Shown here: one piece after another, positions 10,171-20,586 of the stretch
How the letters are laid out: every line of letters begins with the position of its first letter
Position numbering within the stretch: the stretch's first letter is position 1
Assembly: GCA_018065085.1 (NCBI GenBank)
Contig: JAGHUA010000003.1
Coordinates: forward strand, 62,001-126,000
Length of the DNA: 64,000 nt
Source of the DNA: Candidatus Liminaster caballi
GTDB taxonomy: Bacteria; Bacteroidota; Bacteroidia; Bacteroidales; UBA3663
Direction: 5' to 3'
Notes under the pieces: model-generated
Databases searched by the model: none
What the model was told of the DNA's origin: nothing
What the model saw: only the letters and a program-made list of their open reading frames with translations
Translations under genes and position numbers: made by a program

Positions 10171-10839
10171 TTACTTCTTGAATGTTGCAATAGCGTCGAA
10201 GCACTCCTTGCACTTGTTGGTAACGTATGCCCAGTCGCCAGCAGCAACGACTTCCTTAGGGAAGAGCTTAGAGCCCATGCCTACGCAGTAAACGCCAGCG
10301 TCGAACCACTTCTTGAGGTTGTCGGCCTCAGGAGCAACGCCACCGGTAACCATGATCTTTGACCATGGCATTGGAGCCATAAGGCCCTTAACGAGGTTTG
10401 CACCTACAACGTCGCCAGGGAATACCTTGGTGAAGTCGCAGCCTACCTCCTGTGCCTTGCCGATCTCTGATGGTGTCAGACAGCCTGGGCAATATGTTAC
10501 GCAACGGCGGTTGCAGACAACAGCGATATCTGGGTTGAACAATGGGCCGACAACGAAGTTAGCGCCAAGCTGCATGTAGAGAGCAGCTGTTGGAGCGTCA
10601 ACAACCGAACCGATACCGAGAGCCAACTCAGGGCACTCTTTTGCAGCCCACTTAGAGAGCTCGCCGAATACCTCATGTGCGAAGTCGCCACGGTTAGTGA
10701 ACTCGAATGCACGAACGCCGCCCTCATAGCAGGCCTTGATTACGTTCTTGCAAACCTCAACATCCTTGTGATAGAACACAGGAACCATAGGAGCGGCCTT
10801 AATCTTGGCCATCACCTCAAATTTATCGAATTTTGCCAT
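10171..10839 (-). CDS. kdgA: Bifunctional 4-hydroxy-2-oxoglutarate aldolase / KDPG aldolase
   Basis: [99 protein letters not shown]. Confidence 0.9.
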   Translation of the reverse strand: MAKFDKFEVMAKIKAAPMVPVFYHKDVEVCKNVIKACYEGGVRAFEFTNRGDFAHEVFGELSKWAAKECPELALGIGSVVDAPTAALYMQLGANFVVGPLFNPDIAVVCNRRCVTYCPGCLTPSEIGKAQEVGCDFTKVFPGDVVGANLVKGLMAPMPWSKIMVTGGVAPEADNLKKWFDAGVYCVGMGSKLFPKEVVAAGDWAYVTNKCKECFDAIATFKK

Positions 10840-10887
10840 TTTTTTTACTATTGGGCTAATTTAGACTAATTGGGCTAATTGGAAAAT

Positions 10888-11910
10888 TTAACGCTGAACT
10901 CGTCCGTTAGCATTGCCGCCAGCAAGTGAGAGAACCTCATCCTCGCTAACGAGATTATAGTCACCATTGATTGTGTGCTTGAGAGCAGAAGCTGCAACAG
11001 CGAACTCAAGGGCAGAAGCCTGATCCTCGCCGTACTTGAGCATACCGTGGATGAGACCGCCAGAGAATGAGTCACCACCACCTACACGGTCGATGATTGG
11101 GTTGATCTCATAGCGCTTGCTCTGATAGAACTCCTTGCCGTTGTAGATAAGAGCCTTCCAGCCGTTGTGTGTGGCAGAGAATGACTCGCGGAGAGTAGAG
11201 ACAACATACTTAAAGCCGAACTGCTCCTTCATCTGCTTGAAGATGCCCTCGTAGCCTGCAGCATTGGTCTCGCCACCTTCAACGTCAGCTTCTGGCTTGA
11301 AACCGAGGCAGAGTTCTGCATCCTCCTCGTTGCCGATGCATACGTCAACATACTGCATCAATGGACGCATGATTGAGATAGCCTTCTCTGAGGTCCAGAG
11401 CTTCTTGCGGAAGTTAAGGTCAACAGAAACGGTTACGCCGTGACGCTTTGCAGCCTCGCAAGCGAGCTTGGTGAGCTCAGCAGCCTTATCAGAGATAGCA
11501 GGGGTGATGCCTGACCAGTGGAACCAGTCTGCACCTTCCATGATTGCATCGAAATCGAAATCCTCAGGATTGGCCTCAGCGATTGCAGAGTGTGCGCGGT
11601 CATAGATAACCTTAGATGGACGCATTGAGGCACCTGTCTCGCAGTAGTAGAGACCAACGCGCTCGCCGCCACGTGCGATGTAGTCAGTCTTTACGCCATA
11701 GCGACGGAGTGAGTTAACTGCGATCTGACCGATCTCATGCTTTGGGAGCTTGGTTACGAGATAAGCATCGTGACCATAGTTTGCGCAGCTGATTGCTACG
11801 TTTGCCTCACCACCGCCAGGGATGATGCGGAAGATGTCGGTCTGTACAAAACGGTCATTGCCGTTTGGGCTGAGGCGGAGCATAATCTCGCCGAGGGTAA
11901 TAATTTTTCC
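10888..11910 (-). CDS. kdgK: 2-keto-3-deoxygluconate kinase (PfkB family)
   Basis: MGKIITLGEIMLRLSPNGNDRFVQ..., IDRVGGGDSFSGGLIHG. Start placed at MGKIITLGE rather than the ORF-track start at 11952. Confidence 0.88.
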   Translation of the reverse strand, partial: GKIITLGEIMLRLSPNGNDRFVQTDIFRIIPGGGEANVAISCANYGHDAYLVTKLPKHEIGQIAVNSLRRYGVKTDYIARGGERVGLYYCETGASMRPSKVIYDRAHSAIAEANPEDFDFDAIMEGADWFHWSGITPAISDKAAELTKLACEAAKRHGVTVSVDLNFRKKLWTSEKAISIMRPLMQYVDVCIGNEEDAELCLGFKPEADVEGGETNAAGYEGIFKQMKEQFGFKYVVSTLRESFSATHNGWKALIYNGKEFYQSKRYEINPIIDRVGGGDSFSGGLIHGMLKYGEDQASALEFAVAASALKHTINGDYNLVSEDEVLSLAGGNANGRVQR

Positions 11911-12016
11911 CATAGAAAAATATAAAATAAAGTTAGTGAATTTAATTATCAAAAAGTGGCAGACATTGCCACAGTCTCAAAGCTGGGGCAATGTCTTTAT
12001 TGGATGGGGGCTTTTT

Positions 12017-13432
12017 TTAGAACTTAAAGAATCCCTTTGCGTTGTTGTAGCAGATATCCTCGATCATCTGGTTGACGCGCTCAGCTTCATAGCCAACGTA
12101 TGGGATCTGGCCGTCCTCGATGTCGCGACCTACGAGGTTGCAGAGAGTGCGGCGGAAGTACTCATGACGTGGGTAAGAGAGGAACGAGCGAGAGTCGGTG
12201 AGCATACCTACGAAACGAGAGAGGAGACCGAGTACAGAGAGAGCATTCATCTGCTTCTCCATGCCGTCCTTCTGATCGAGGAACCACCAGCCCGAACCGA
12301 ACTGGATCTTGCCAGCCACGCTGCCGTCCTGGAAGTTGCCGAGCATAGTGGCGATAACCTCGTTGGCGCATGGGTTGAGGTTGTAGAGGATAGTCTTGGC
12401 GAGCTTGCCCTCTGCGTTGAGTTCGTCGAGGAAGTGGCTCATAGCCTTGGCTGTGGTGAACTCACCGATTGAGTCGAAACCTGTGTCAGCGCCGAGCTTG
12501 GCGAACATCTTCGAGTTGTTGTTGCGGATAGCGCCGTAGTGGTACTGCTGAGTCCAGCCAGCGTTATAGTCCATGATGCCCTGCTCATGCATGTAGGCAT
12601 GCTTATATTTGCGCTGCTCCTCGGTGGTGAGAGTCTTGCCGGCGAGAGCCTTGTCCATGATAGCGTCGATCTCAGCCTCGGTGTAAGGCTCGTCATAGAA
12701 CTCCTCGATGCCGTGGTCAGACAGGCGGCAGCCCATCTCGGCGAAGAAGTCGTGGCGCTTCTGGAGGGCGTTAACGAGATCGGCAAACTTCTTGATCTCG
12801 ACACCTGCAACAGCCGAAAGCTTCTCGATGTAAGCCTTCCATGTGGCAGCTTCGATGTTCATGCCAGCGTCAGGACGCCATGTAGGCAGCATACGTGTCT
12901 TGGCTGTTGGGTCGTCCTTAACGATCTTGTGCCATTCCAGAGAGTCGGCAGGATCATCGGTTGTGCAGACGGTCTCGACATTATAGTGCTCCATCATGCC
13001 GCGTGGGCAGAACTTAGGATCGTTGGCAATCATTTCGTTGCACTGATCGTAGATCTTGCGGGCGTTGGTAGGATTGAGAGTCTCGTTGATGCCGAAAGCA
13101 GTCTTGAGCTCAAGGTGTGTCCAGTGATAGAGAGGGTTACGGAAGGTGTAAGGCACTGTCTCAGCCCACTTCTCGAACTTCTCCCAGTCGGTAGTGTCCT
13201 TGCCGGTGCAGAAACGCTCATCGATACCGTTCGAGCGCATTGCACGCCACTTGTAATGGTCGCCCATAAGCCAGATCTGTGCGATAGACTCAAAGCGCTT
13301 GTTCTCGGCCACCATCTGTGGGATGAGGTGGCAGTGATAATCGATGATCGGCATCTTAGCCGCATGCTCATGATACAACTTCTGTGCAGTTTCGGTCTGC
13401 AACAGGAAGTTTTCGTCCATAAATGCTTTCAT
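12017..13432 (-). CDS. uxaC: Glucuronate isomerase
   Basis: MPIIDYHCHLIPQMVAENKRF, GDHYKWRAMRSNGIDERFCTG, QYHYGAIRNNNSKMF, LTDSRSFLSYPRHEYFRR. Confidence 0.95.
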   Translation of the reverse strand: MKAFMDENFLLQTETAQKLYHEHAAKMPIIDYHCHLIPQMVAENKRFESIAQIWLMGDHYKWRAMRSNGIDERFCTGKDTTDWEKFEKWAETVPYTFRNPLYHWTHLELKTAFGINETLNPTNARKIYDQCNEMIANDPKFCPRGMMEHYNVETVCTTDDPADSLEWHKIVKDDPTAKTRMLPTWRPDAGMNIEAATWKAYIEKLSAVAGVEIKKFADLVNALQKRHDFFAEMGCRLSDHGIEEFYDEPYTEAEIDAIMDKALAGKTLTTEEQRKYKHAYMHEQGIMDYNAGWTQQYHYGAIRNNNSKMFAKLGADTGFDSIGEFTTAKAMSHFLDELNAEGKLAKTILYNLNPCANEVIATMLGNFQDGSVAGKIQFGSGWWFLDQKDGMEKQMNALSVLGLLSRFVGMLTDSRSFLSYPRHEYFRRTLCNLVGRDIEDGQIPYVGYEAERVNQMIEDICYNNAKGFFKF

Positions 13433-13590
13433 TGCGTTTTTTTATTTATAGGTTGATAAGATTAAAGTTCGTTTGACAAAAAGCGTAAAAATCGGTAAGG
13501 TTTTCTATACTTTGGTGCTGCGAAGATACATTTTTTTTTCATTAGTAGCAAAAAAAAGGCGTTTTTTTTTTGAAAAGACAATATTATTCG

Positions 13591-13598
13591 TATCTTTG
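13591..13598 (+). promoter_or_regulatory. Bacteroidetes -7 promoter box TATCTTTG upstream of uxaB
   Basis: TATCTTTGCC in the divergent uxaC/uxaB intergenic region with upstream TTTTG. Confidence 0.65.
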
Positions 13599-13653
13599 CC
13601 GCACAAAACGAACTATTTTGACACTAAAAATCTAACTAAATACATTTTATAAC

Positions 13654-15135
13654 ATGAAAGCTTTGAATAAGCAGACCGCGCCAAAGAGCGTGGCACCTGA
13701 GAAAATCATTCAGTTTGGTGAGGGTAACTTCCTTCGTGCATTTGTCGATTGGATTATCTGGAACATGAACAAGAAGACCAACTTCAACGCCAGCGTTGTT
13801 GTTGTTCAGCCTATTGACCGTGGTATGGTTGAGTGGCTCAATGGTCAGGACTGTCTCTATCACGTTAACCTCCAGGGGCGTCTCAATGGCAAGCCTGTTG
13901 ACGAACTTGACCGTGTGGATGTCATCAGCCGCGCATTGAATCCATATTCTCAGAATGCAGCATTCATGGCTCTTGCCGAGCAGCCAGAGATTCGTTTTGT
14001 CATCTCGAACACCACCGAGGCTGGCATCACCTTCGATCCTAACTGCAAGTTCGCAGATGCTCCTGCATCGTCATATCCAGGCAAGCTCACACAGCTCCTC
14101 TACCGTCGTTTCAAGACCTTCAATGGCGATCCAAAGAAGGGTCTCATCATCATGCCATGTGAGTTGATCTTCCTCAATGGCCACCACCTCAAGGAGTGCA
14201 TCGAGAAGTACATCGAGCTCTGGAAGGACGATTTCGGCAAGGACTATGAGAAGTTCAAGAACTGGTTTAATAAATATAATTATGTATGCGCAACCCTCGT
14301 TGACCGCATCGTTCCAGGTTTCCCACGCAAGGATATTGCCAAGCTCCAGAAGCGTGCCGGCTATGCTGACAACCTCATGGTTCAGGCCGAGATCTTCCAC
14401 CTCTGGGTTATCGAGAAGCCAACCAACATGAGCATCGCAGCTCTCCGCAAGGAGTTCCCTGCAGATCAGGCTGGCCTCCACGTGCTTATCGCTGAGTCTG
14501 AGGCTCCTTACCACGAGCGTAAGGTTACCCTGCTCAACGGCCCTCACACCGTTCTTTCGCCTGTTGCTTACCTCAGCGGCATCAACATCGTACGTGACGC
14601 ACTCCACGATCCAATCGTAGGCAAGTATATCAAGAAGGTTCAGTTCGACGAACTCATGCAGACTCTCAACCTCCCAATGGCAGAGCTCCAGCAGTTCGGC
14701 GCTGACGTTCTCGAGCGTTTCGACAATCCATACGTTGACCATGCTGTTACCTCTATCATGCTCAACTCATTCCCTAAGTTCGAGACTCGCGATCTCCCAG
14801 GCTTGAAGGTTTATCTCGAGCGTAAGGGCGAGCTTCCTAAGGGTCTTGTGCTTGGTCTCGCTGCCATCATCACTTACTATAAGGGTGGCACACGTGCCGA
14901 CGGCGCTCCAATCCAGCCAAACGATGCTCAGGAGATCATGGATCGTCTTACCCAGCTCTGGGCCACTGGCGATACCCGCAAGGTTGCTGAGGGCGTTCTC
15001 GCTGCTACCGACGTTATCTGGAAGGAGTCTAAGCAGAACCTCAACGAGATCCCAGGTCTCACCGACATGGTTACCTGCTTCCTCAACAGCATCCAGGAGA
15101 AGGGTATGAAGGAGACTGTCAAGGCAATCCTGTAA
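13654..15135 (+). CDS. uxaB: Tagaturonate reductase (altronate oxidoreductase)
   Basis: IIQFGEGNFLRAFVDWIIWNMNKKT, VISNTTEAGITFDP, RFDNPYVDHAVTSIMLNSFPKFETRDLPGLKVYLERKG. Confidence 0.95.
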   Translation: MKALNKQTAPKSVAPEKIIQFGEGNFLRAFVDWIIWNMNKKTNFNASVVVVQPIDRGMVEWLNGQDCLYHVNLQGRLNGKPVDELDRVDVISRALNPYSQNAAFMALAEQPEIRFVISNTTEAGITFDPNCKFADAPASSYPGKLTQLLYRRFKTFNGDPKKGLIIMPCELIFLNGHHLKECIEKYIELWKDDFGKDYEKFKNWFNKYNYVCATLVDRIVPGFPRKDIAKLQKRAGYADNLMVQAEIFHLWVIEKPTNMSIAALRKEFPADQAGLHVLIAESEAPYHERKVTLLNGPHTVLSPVAYLSGINIVRDALHDPIVGKYIKKVQFDELMQTLNLPMAELQQFGADVLERFDNPYVDHAVTSIMLNSFPKFETRDLPGLKVYLERKGELPKGLVLGLAAIITYYKGGTRADGAPIQPNDAQEIMDRLTQLWATGDTRKVAEGVLAATDVIWKESKQNLNEIPGLTDMVTCFLNSIQEKGMKETVKAIL

Positions 15136-15184
15136 TCGTATCTCGACCAAAAATTGTTGCCAACGATAATATTCGAATTGCAAT

Positions 15185-15613
15185 ATGAAAAAATACTTTT
15201 TGGCTCTTATCATTGCCCTATGTAGCGTTTGTGGCTACTCGCAGGAGTTTATGATTGAGTCGGAAATAATAAATACTTCCGTGGGCTACCATTTGACCAA
15301 ATCTGTTCGAGAAAAGACCCTTGAAGATAATGGAGAATGGACAAAATGGAGCCAGCCTAAGAAGTGTTCTTACAGAGTTTTCATTTCTTACTTTTCAGAT
15401 CTTGTAATCTCAGTCGATAGCCCGGATAGAGAGATATATTATATCTACGACTGGGACCGGGAGTATGTTGACAGTGATGGCGACCGTGTTATCAACATGT
15501 ATGCAGAAGATCGGGAAGGTTACGAATGCGAGGTTCGCCTCATCCAATTCAAAGAAGGAGAATTGAAAATGTATATTGAATTCGCTGATATTATGTGGGT
15601 TTACACTCTTTAA
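15185..15613 (+). CDS. Small exported protein of unknown function inserted between uxaB and uxaA
   Basis: MKKYFLALIIALCSVCGYSQEF signal peptide; complete ORF in operon orientation. Confidence 0.6.
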   Translation: MKKYFLALIIALCSVCGYSQEFMIESEIINTSVGYHLTKSVREKTLEDNGEWTKWSQPKKCSYRVFISYFSDLVISVDSPDREIYYIYDWDREYVDSDGDRVINMYAEDREGYECEVRLIQFKEGELKMYIEFADIMWVYTL

Positions 15614-15620
15614 TTAAGCA

Positions 15621-17126
15621 ATGAAAAACTACATTAAGATAAATCCTGCCGACAACGTCTTTGTTGCTATCCAGCCATTGGCAGCCGGCACAACCCTCAA
15701 CGTCGATGGAGAAGAGGTGACTCTTCTCACCGACGTTCCAGCCGGACACAAGTGTGCCCTGAAGGACTTTGCTGAGGGCGAGAATATCATTAAGTACGGA
15801 TTCCCTATCGGTCATGCCCGTCATGCCGTCAAGAAGGGCAGCTACATGGATCATGAGGATATCAAGACCAACCTTGCCGGTACACTTGACTACTCTGACA
15901 TCAAGCTGAAGGGTCTCACAAAGTGCGAGCCAAGCGGCGAACAGCTTACCTTCGAGGGTTATGAGCGTGCCGACGGTCAGGTGGGCATCCGCAATGAGGT
16001 GTGGGTCATCCCAACCGTTGGCTGCGTCAATGGCATCATCAAGCTGATTGTCGAGCAGACCAAGAAAGAGCTTGGCGACGAGATCCCAGGCATCGACGGC
16101 ATCTTCCATTTCCCTCATAACTTCGGATGCTCGCAGCTCTCGGAGGATCATGAGAACACCAAGAAGATCCTGCGCGACATGGTGCACCATCCGAATGCAG
16201 GTGCCATCCTTGTCGTAGGTCTCGGCTGTGAGAACAACCAGCCACGTATCTTCGAGGAGTTCTGCGGAGATTATAATAAGGATCGCGTGAAGTTCATGAT
16301 CTGCCAGGAAGTTCAGGGCGATGAGGTTCCATACGGCGTTTCTGTGCTCAAGGAACTTATTGCCAAGGCTCAGCAGGACAAGCGCACCACACAGCCAGCC
16401 TCAAAGCTTCGCGTAGGCTTGAAGTGTGGTGGTTCGGACGGTTTCTCTGGCATCACTGCCAATCCGCTGCTCGGCGCATTCTCAGACTTCCTTTGCGAGA
16501 CACAGGGTGGCACAACCATCCTTACCGAGGTGCCAGAGATGTTCGGTGCTGAGACCATCCTCATGGAGCGTTGCGGTTCGAAGGAACTGCTCGATCAGAC
16601 CATCTCGCTCATCAACAATTTCAAGAACTACTTCCTCTCTCATGGCGAACCATGTGGCGAGAATCCATCGCCAGGCAACAAGGCAGGCGGTATCTCGACA
16701 CTTGAGGAGAAGGCACTTGGCTGCACTCAGAAGTCGGGCAAGAGCGTTGTCTGTGGCGTCATGGAGTATGGCGATCGTCTGCAGCACAACGGACTGAACC
16801 TTCTGTCGGCTCCGGGCAACGACCTTGTGGCTGCCACAGCCCTTGCTTCGGCAGGCTGCCAGCTCGTGCTCTTCACCACAGGTCGTGGCACACCGTTCGG
16901 CACTTTCGTTCCAACCATGAAGGTCTCTACCAACTCGGGTCTTGCCGAGCGTAAGCCAACATGGATCGACTTCAATGCCGGCGTCCTTGCCGAGGACAAG
17001 ACCATGGAGGAGACCGTCAAGGCCTTCACCCAGAAGATCCTTGCAGTGGCAAGCGGCGAGCTTACCAACAACGAGAAGGCAGGTATCCACGAGATTTCTA
17101 TCTTCAAGAACGGCGTGACACTCTGA
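15621..17126 (+). CDS. uxaA: Altronate dehydratase (UxaA family)
   Basis: HGEPCGENPSPGNKAGGISTLEEKALGCTQKSGK, GLKCGGSDGFSGITANP, FTTGRGTPFGTFVPTMKVSTN. Confidence 0.95.
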   Translation: MKNYIKINPADNVFVAIQPLAAGTTLNVDGEEVTLLTDVPAGHKCALKDFAEGENIIKYGFPIGHARHAVKKGSYMDHEDIKTNLAGTLDYSDIKLKGLTKCEPSGEQLTFEGYERADGQVGIRNEVWVIPTVGCVNGIIKLIVEQTKKELGDEIPGIDGIFHFPHNFGCSQLSEDHENTKKILRDMVHHPNAGAILVVGLGCENNQPRIFEEFCGDYNKDRVKFMICQEVQGDEVPYGVSVLKELIAKAQQDKRTTQPASKLRVGLKCGGSDGFSGITANPLLGAFSDFLCETQGGTTILTEVPEMFGAETILMERCGSKELLDQTISLINNFKNYFLSHGEPCGENPSPGNKAGGISTLEEKALGCTQKSGKSVVCGVMEYGDRLQHNGLNLLSAPGNDLVAATALASAGCQLVLFTTGRGTPFGTFVPTMKVSTNSGLAERKPTWIDFNAGVLAEDKTMEETVKAFTQKILAVASGELTNNEKAGIHEISIFKNGVTL

Positions 17127-17183
17127 TCCACCAAGAACGACTTGACACTCTGTTCATCCCGTTCAGTTTGTCATCTAAATAGC

Positions 17184-17209
17184 AAAGCGCACTCTTTTGG
17201 GTGCGCTTT
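17184..17209 (+). terminator. Rho-independent terminator after uxaA
   Basis: AAAGCGCAC-TCTTTTGG-GTGCGCTTT followed by CTTTG. Confidence 0.8.
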
Positions 17210-17286
17210 CTTTGTGTATTGTAGGTTTTGTAGTAGTGTTTTGTAGGTTTTTGTCGCATTTTCTTTGTCATTTGTTGCAAAATACA

Positions 17287-17294
17287 TATATTTG
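17287..17294 (+). promoter_or_regulatory. Bacteroidetes -7 box TATATTTG upstream of C10 peptidase gene
   Basis: Matches TAnnTTTG; ~48 bp upstream of ATG. Confidence 0.55.
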
Positions 17295-17341
17295 CCCCGA
17301 CTTTATACAAATATTAGCCACATTTCTATTGCAAACTGATT

Positions 17342-20300
17342 ATGAAGCGACTTGATCTCGTTCTCCTGTCAATGGCCCTTGGAGGCCTGTCGAGCGTTGC
17401 TGCGTCCGATGTTCATCATCTGCGAGGCGTAGCCGTTGCCCAGCGTGCTGAGGGTGGAGTGGTATTCACTTCTGCCGACGCTTCCAATCCGCGCGTGCTG
17501 GGCTATACCGATAGCGGCACTCTCGACCTTGATGACCTTCCACTTGCGCTCACAGCATGGCTCGATGAGATTACCGCCTGTGGAGCCGCTGACATCCCAC
17601 AGGCTCCGGGCAGTGTCGATCAGCTCCTTGGCGATATTGCCTGGACTCAGGATCAGCCCATGAACGACCTTTGTCCGCGCTACTCATACCTTGGCTACGA
17701 CTATCCCACCTATGCAGGTTGTGTTGCCGTGGCGCTTGGTCAAATAATGTGCTATCACGGCTATCCCGATCATGCCACGGGCAACATCTCCTACACGACC
17801 GATACCTACGACCTTCCGGTCGCTTCCAACCTTGGGTCGCACACCTACGACTGGAATCGGATCCTTCCGAACTATATCTATACGAGTGCCACTGCCGAAC
17901 AGCGAGCCGAGGTAGCCCGTCTGGTCTTTGACGTGGCTGCGGCATGCTATACCGATTTTTCGCCGGCAGGCAGCACGTCTGAGGATTACCGTGCGGCAAA
18001 GGCGTTGAAGACCAATTTCGGCTACGATCCGTCGTTGCGCCTTGTCGATCATGCCGACTACACCACAGCCGAATGGGCAGCGCTGATACGCAGCGAGATT
18101 GATGCCCGCCGACCTGTCTATGTGAGTGGCATCAACGTCCGTGGCGACGGTTCTGCCGCTGGCCATGCGTTTGTGATCGATGGCTATAATGCCGATGGCT
18201 ATTTCCATGTCAACTGGGGTTGGAACGGCACGAGCAACGGCTATTATCTGCTCACAGACCTTACTCCGCGCGACAGTCAGGGCATCGGAGGTTCTGCCGC
18301 AGGCTATGCGTTCATGCAGAACGCCATCGTTGGCATCCAGCCCGATTGCGGAGGTGTCGAGACTCCAGCCACACTAACCCTCCACTATGACCAGATCTGG
18401 ACCGAGACCGATGAGGCGGGACTTGCCATCCACTTCCAGATATGCAATCGTTCTGCTACGGATTTCAAAGGATACATAGCACTCCGCATCACCGATCCTG
18501 ACGGTCTTGTGCTCAACGATCCGATGGCAACAGCCTTGCATACGCAATGCAAGTCTGGTGCAGGCGGCGAACGTGCATGGTACGTCGATCTGGCATCTTT
18601 GGGCAATCGTCCTGACCTTCGATTCGATATTGTCTATCAACGCGAGGGCGAGGAAGAGTGGCTTGTGGCAGGTTCGCGCTTGGGCAGTCCTCACAGCCTT
18701 TTGAGCTACGTGACCGCAGGTGGCAGCATAGCCCTGCATACTGATCCAGAACAGATGTTCCAGCTCCGACTGGCCGATCTTCATGCCACGTCAGCGTTGA
18801 AGGCAGGCTCTGTCGCCACGTTCACCGCCACAGTTCGCAACCTCTCTCCGTACGAGTATTTTGCGCCTCTCTACCTCATGGTCTATAATCCTGAGGGCAC
18901 GGCTCTTGTCGGTTATACTGACTATCAGCTCAACCTCGTGCCGTCAATGGGCGAGGCCGAGGTGCAGTTCACCTACCGTCTTCCTTCCGACGAGGGTCGC
19001 TATCATTTCTGTGTTGCCTATGAGACGCTTGGCTACAACTATGACTATACGCCCATGCTACTTTCTGACCGCGAGGCCTATGACTATGTATTCCTGGTCG
19101 AGAGCAATCCTTCAGACGGAGGCGGCGATGATCCTGACACGGGTGGCGGCGACACTGGAAACCAGCCGCAGCAGGGCGTCGAACTGAGCTATGTGATGGA
19201 GTGTATCGACTACGGTTTTGATGCTGTCCGTCGCGACGTGAAAGTGCGTTTCGAGGGCAGTGATGTCTATATTCAGGGCATCAGCGCTGAGGTTCCGACA
19301 GCTTGGGCTCATGCCGTGATCAGCGATGGTGTGGCAGTGTTCGATGCTCCGCAGCTCCTTGGACAGTGGACTTACAATCTGCATAGCCAGAACCAGTACC
19401 TCACCGGCGCCGATACCAATACGGGCGATGTCAGTGGATTGGCAATGGCCTACGATCCGCAGACCCACAGCTTCATGGCATATTCCAACAACTGGATTCT
19501 GCTCACCTCTACGCCTGATATGATTGGCTACTATTATGACCATCTCTATCAGGGTGTCACCATTCTTCCGCAGAGCCAGGCGGGCGATGATCCGAGTGTC
19601 ACGCCGCCTGCCGGACTCACCACCGTTGCCTATCTCCTCAGCGGACGCAATCCATTCACCCATATCCCTTCTGACTTCACCCTTCAGGTCGGTTTTTCGG
19701 GCGATGAGGTCTATGTTCAGGGTCTTTATCCAGCCTTGCCAAAGTCTTGGGTCAAAGGCACACTCAGCGGCTCGACCGTGACCTTCCAGTCGCCTCAGTA
19801 TGTGGGCAATTACCATGGCCTTTACAATATGTTCGTGGCTGGCTGGAATCCGCTTGCCGACACTCTCACACAGCTCGTGATGCATTTCGATACATCGTCG
19901 CGCACGTTCACGTCTGTTCCTGACTGCCAGTTCTTTGTGCAGGCTGGCGAGGGCGAACCGATGGCTATGATGCATCTCGATGGCATCACCATGCGTCCAT
20001 ATACAATGCCTGTCCCTGACTATGGCGAAGTGCAGCTGCCGTCGTTCCTCGAAGAGAACATCGAACAGTATGACCTCTCGGCCATCAACGTCGATGACAA
20101 CCATGCGGTTGCTTCTCAGGTCAGTGCCGTGGTGAGTGGCTATGACGTGTGGGTACGCGGCCTGTCGGCCTATTTCCCCGACGTATGGGTCAAGGGTCAC
20201 ATTGACGAGTGGGGCATCTGTGTCTTTGACCGCAATCAGCACATGGGCATGATGGGCGACTATCACATCTGGCTTGGCGGTGGCGATGTGACTTGCGGTG

Positions 20301-20581
20301 AGATTCTCTATGGCGATTTCATCCTCATCTATGACCGTGACAGCGGAGTGTTCACCCAGCCGGAGGTCAACTATCTTGCCATCAATGCCTCCACCACTGA
20401 TGTCTATCATCTTGAGCTCTACCGTGGCGTTGCGCTCACCCCTCATCAGTCGTCTGCCATCGAACAGACACGTCCTGCAAGCCTCGCCGACAGCCAGGCC
20501 TTCGACCTCTATGGCCGTCGCATCACAGGCCGCGTCCAGGGTGTTCAGGCTGTTGACCGACGTCTCATTATTAAACGATAA
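17342..20581 (+). CDS. C10 (streptopain-like) cysteine peptidase with three C-terminal repeat domains and a short C-terminal motif
   Basis: Catalytic YAGCVAVALGQIMCYHGYP and AGHAFVIDGYNADGYFHVNWGWNGTSNGYYLL; three copies of VYVQGL..P..WVKG-type modules; end FDLYGRRITGRVQGVQAVDRRLIIKR. Confidence 0.88.
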   Translation: MKRLDLVLLSMALGGLSSVAASDVHHLRGVAVAQRAEGGVVFTSADASNPRVLGYTDSGTLDLDDLPLALTAWLDEITACGAADIPQAPGSVDQLLGDIAWTQDQPMNDLCPRYSYLGYDYPTYAGCVAVALGQIMCYHGYPDHATGNISYTTDTYDLPVASNLGSHTYDWNRILPNYIYTSATAEQRAEVARLVFDVAAACYTDFSPAGSTSEDYRAAKALKTNFGYDPSLRLVDHADYTTAEWAALIRSEIDARRPVYVSGINVRGDGSAAGHAFVIDGYNADGYFHVNWGWNGTSNGYYLLTDLTPRDSQGIGGSAAGYAFMQNAIVGIQPDCGGVETPATLTLHYDQIWTETDEAGLAIHFQICNRSATDFKGYIALRITDPDGLVLNDPMATALHTQCKSGAGGERAWYVDLASLGNRPDLRFDIVYQREGEEEWLVAGSRLGSPHSLLSYVTAGGSIALHTDPEQMFQLRLADLHATSALKAGSVATFTATVRNLSPYEYFAPLYLMVYNPEGTALVGYTDYQLNLVPSMGEAEVQFTYRLPSDEGRYHFCVAYETLGYNYDYTPMLLSDREAYDYVFLVESNPSDGGGDDPDTGGGDTGNQPQQGVELSYVMECIDYGFDAVRRDVKVRFEGSDVYIQGISAEVPTAWAHAVISDGVAVFDAPQLLGQWTYNLHSQNQYLTGADTNTGDVSGLAMAYDPQTHSFMAYSNNWILLTSTPDMIGYYYDHLYQGVTILPQSQAGDDPSVTPPAGLTTVAYLLSGRNPFTHIPSDFTLQVGFSGDEVYVQGLYPALPKSWVKGTLSGSTVTFQSPQYVGNYHGLYNMFVAGWNPLADTLTQLVMHFDTSSRTFTSVPDCQFFVQAGEGEPMAMMHLDGITMRPYTMPVPDYGEVQLPSFLEENIEQYDLSAINVDDNHAVASQVSAVVSGYDVWVRGLSAYFPDVWVKGHIDEWGICVFDRNQHMGMMGDYHIWLGGGDVTCGEILYGDFILIYDRDSGVFTQPEVNYLAINASTTDVYHLELYRGVALTPHQSSAIEQTRPASLADSQAFDLYGRRITGRVQGVQAVDRRLIIKR

Positions 20582-20586
20582 CGTCT

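Noticed and set aside
12539-13456. 305-aa plus-strand ORF
   Set aside because: Antisense shadow of uxaC produced by biased codon usage.
19112-20446. 444-aa minus-strand ORF
   Set aside because: Antisense shadow of the C10 peptidase gene; no recognisable domains.
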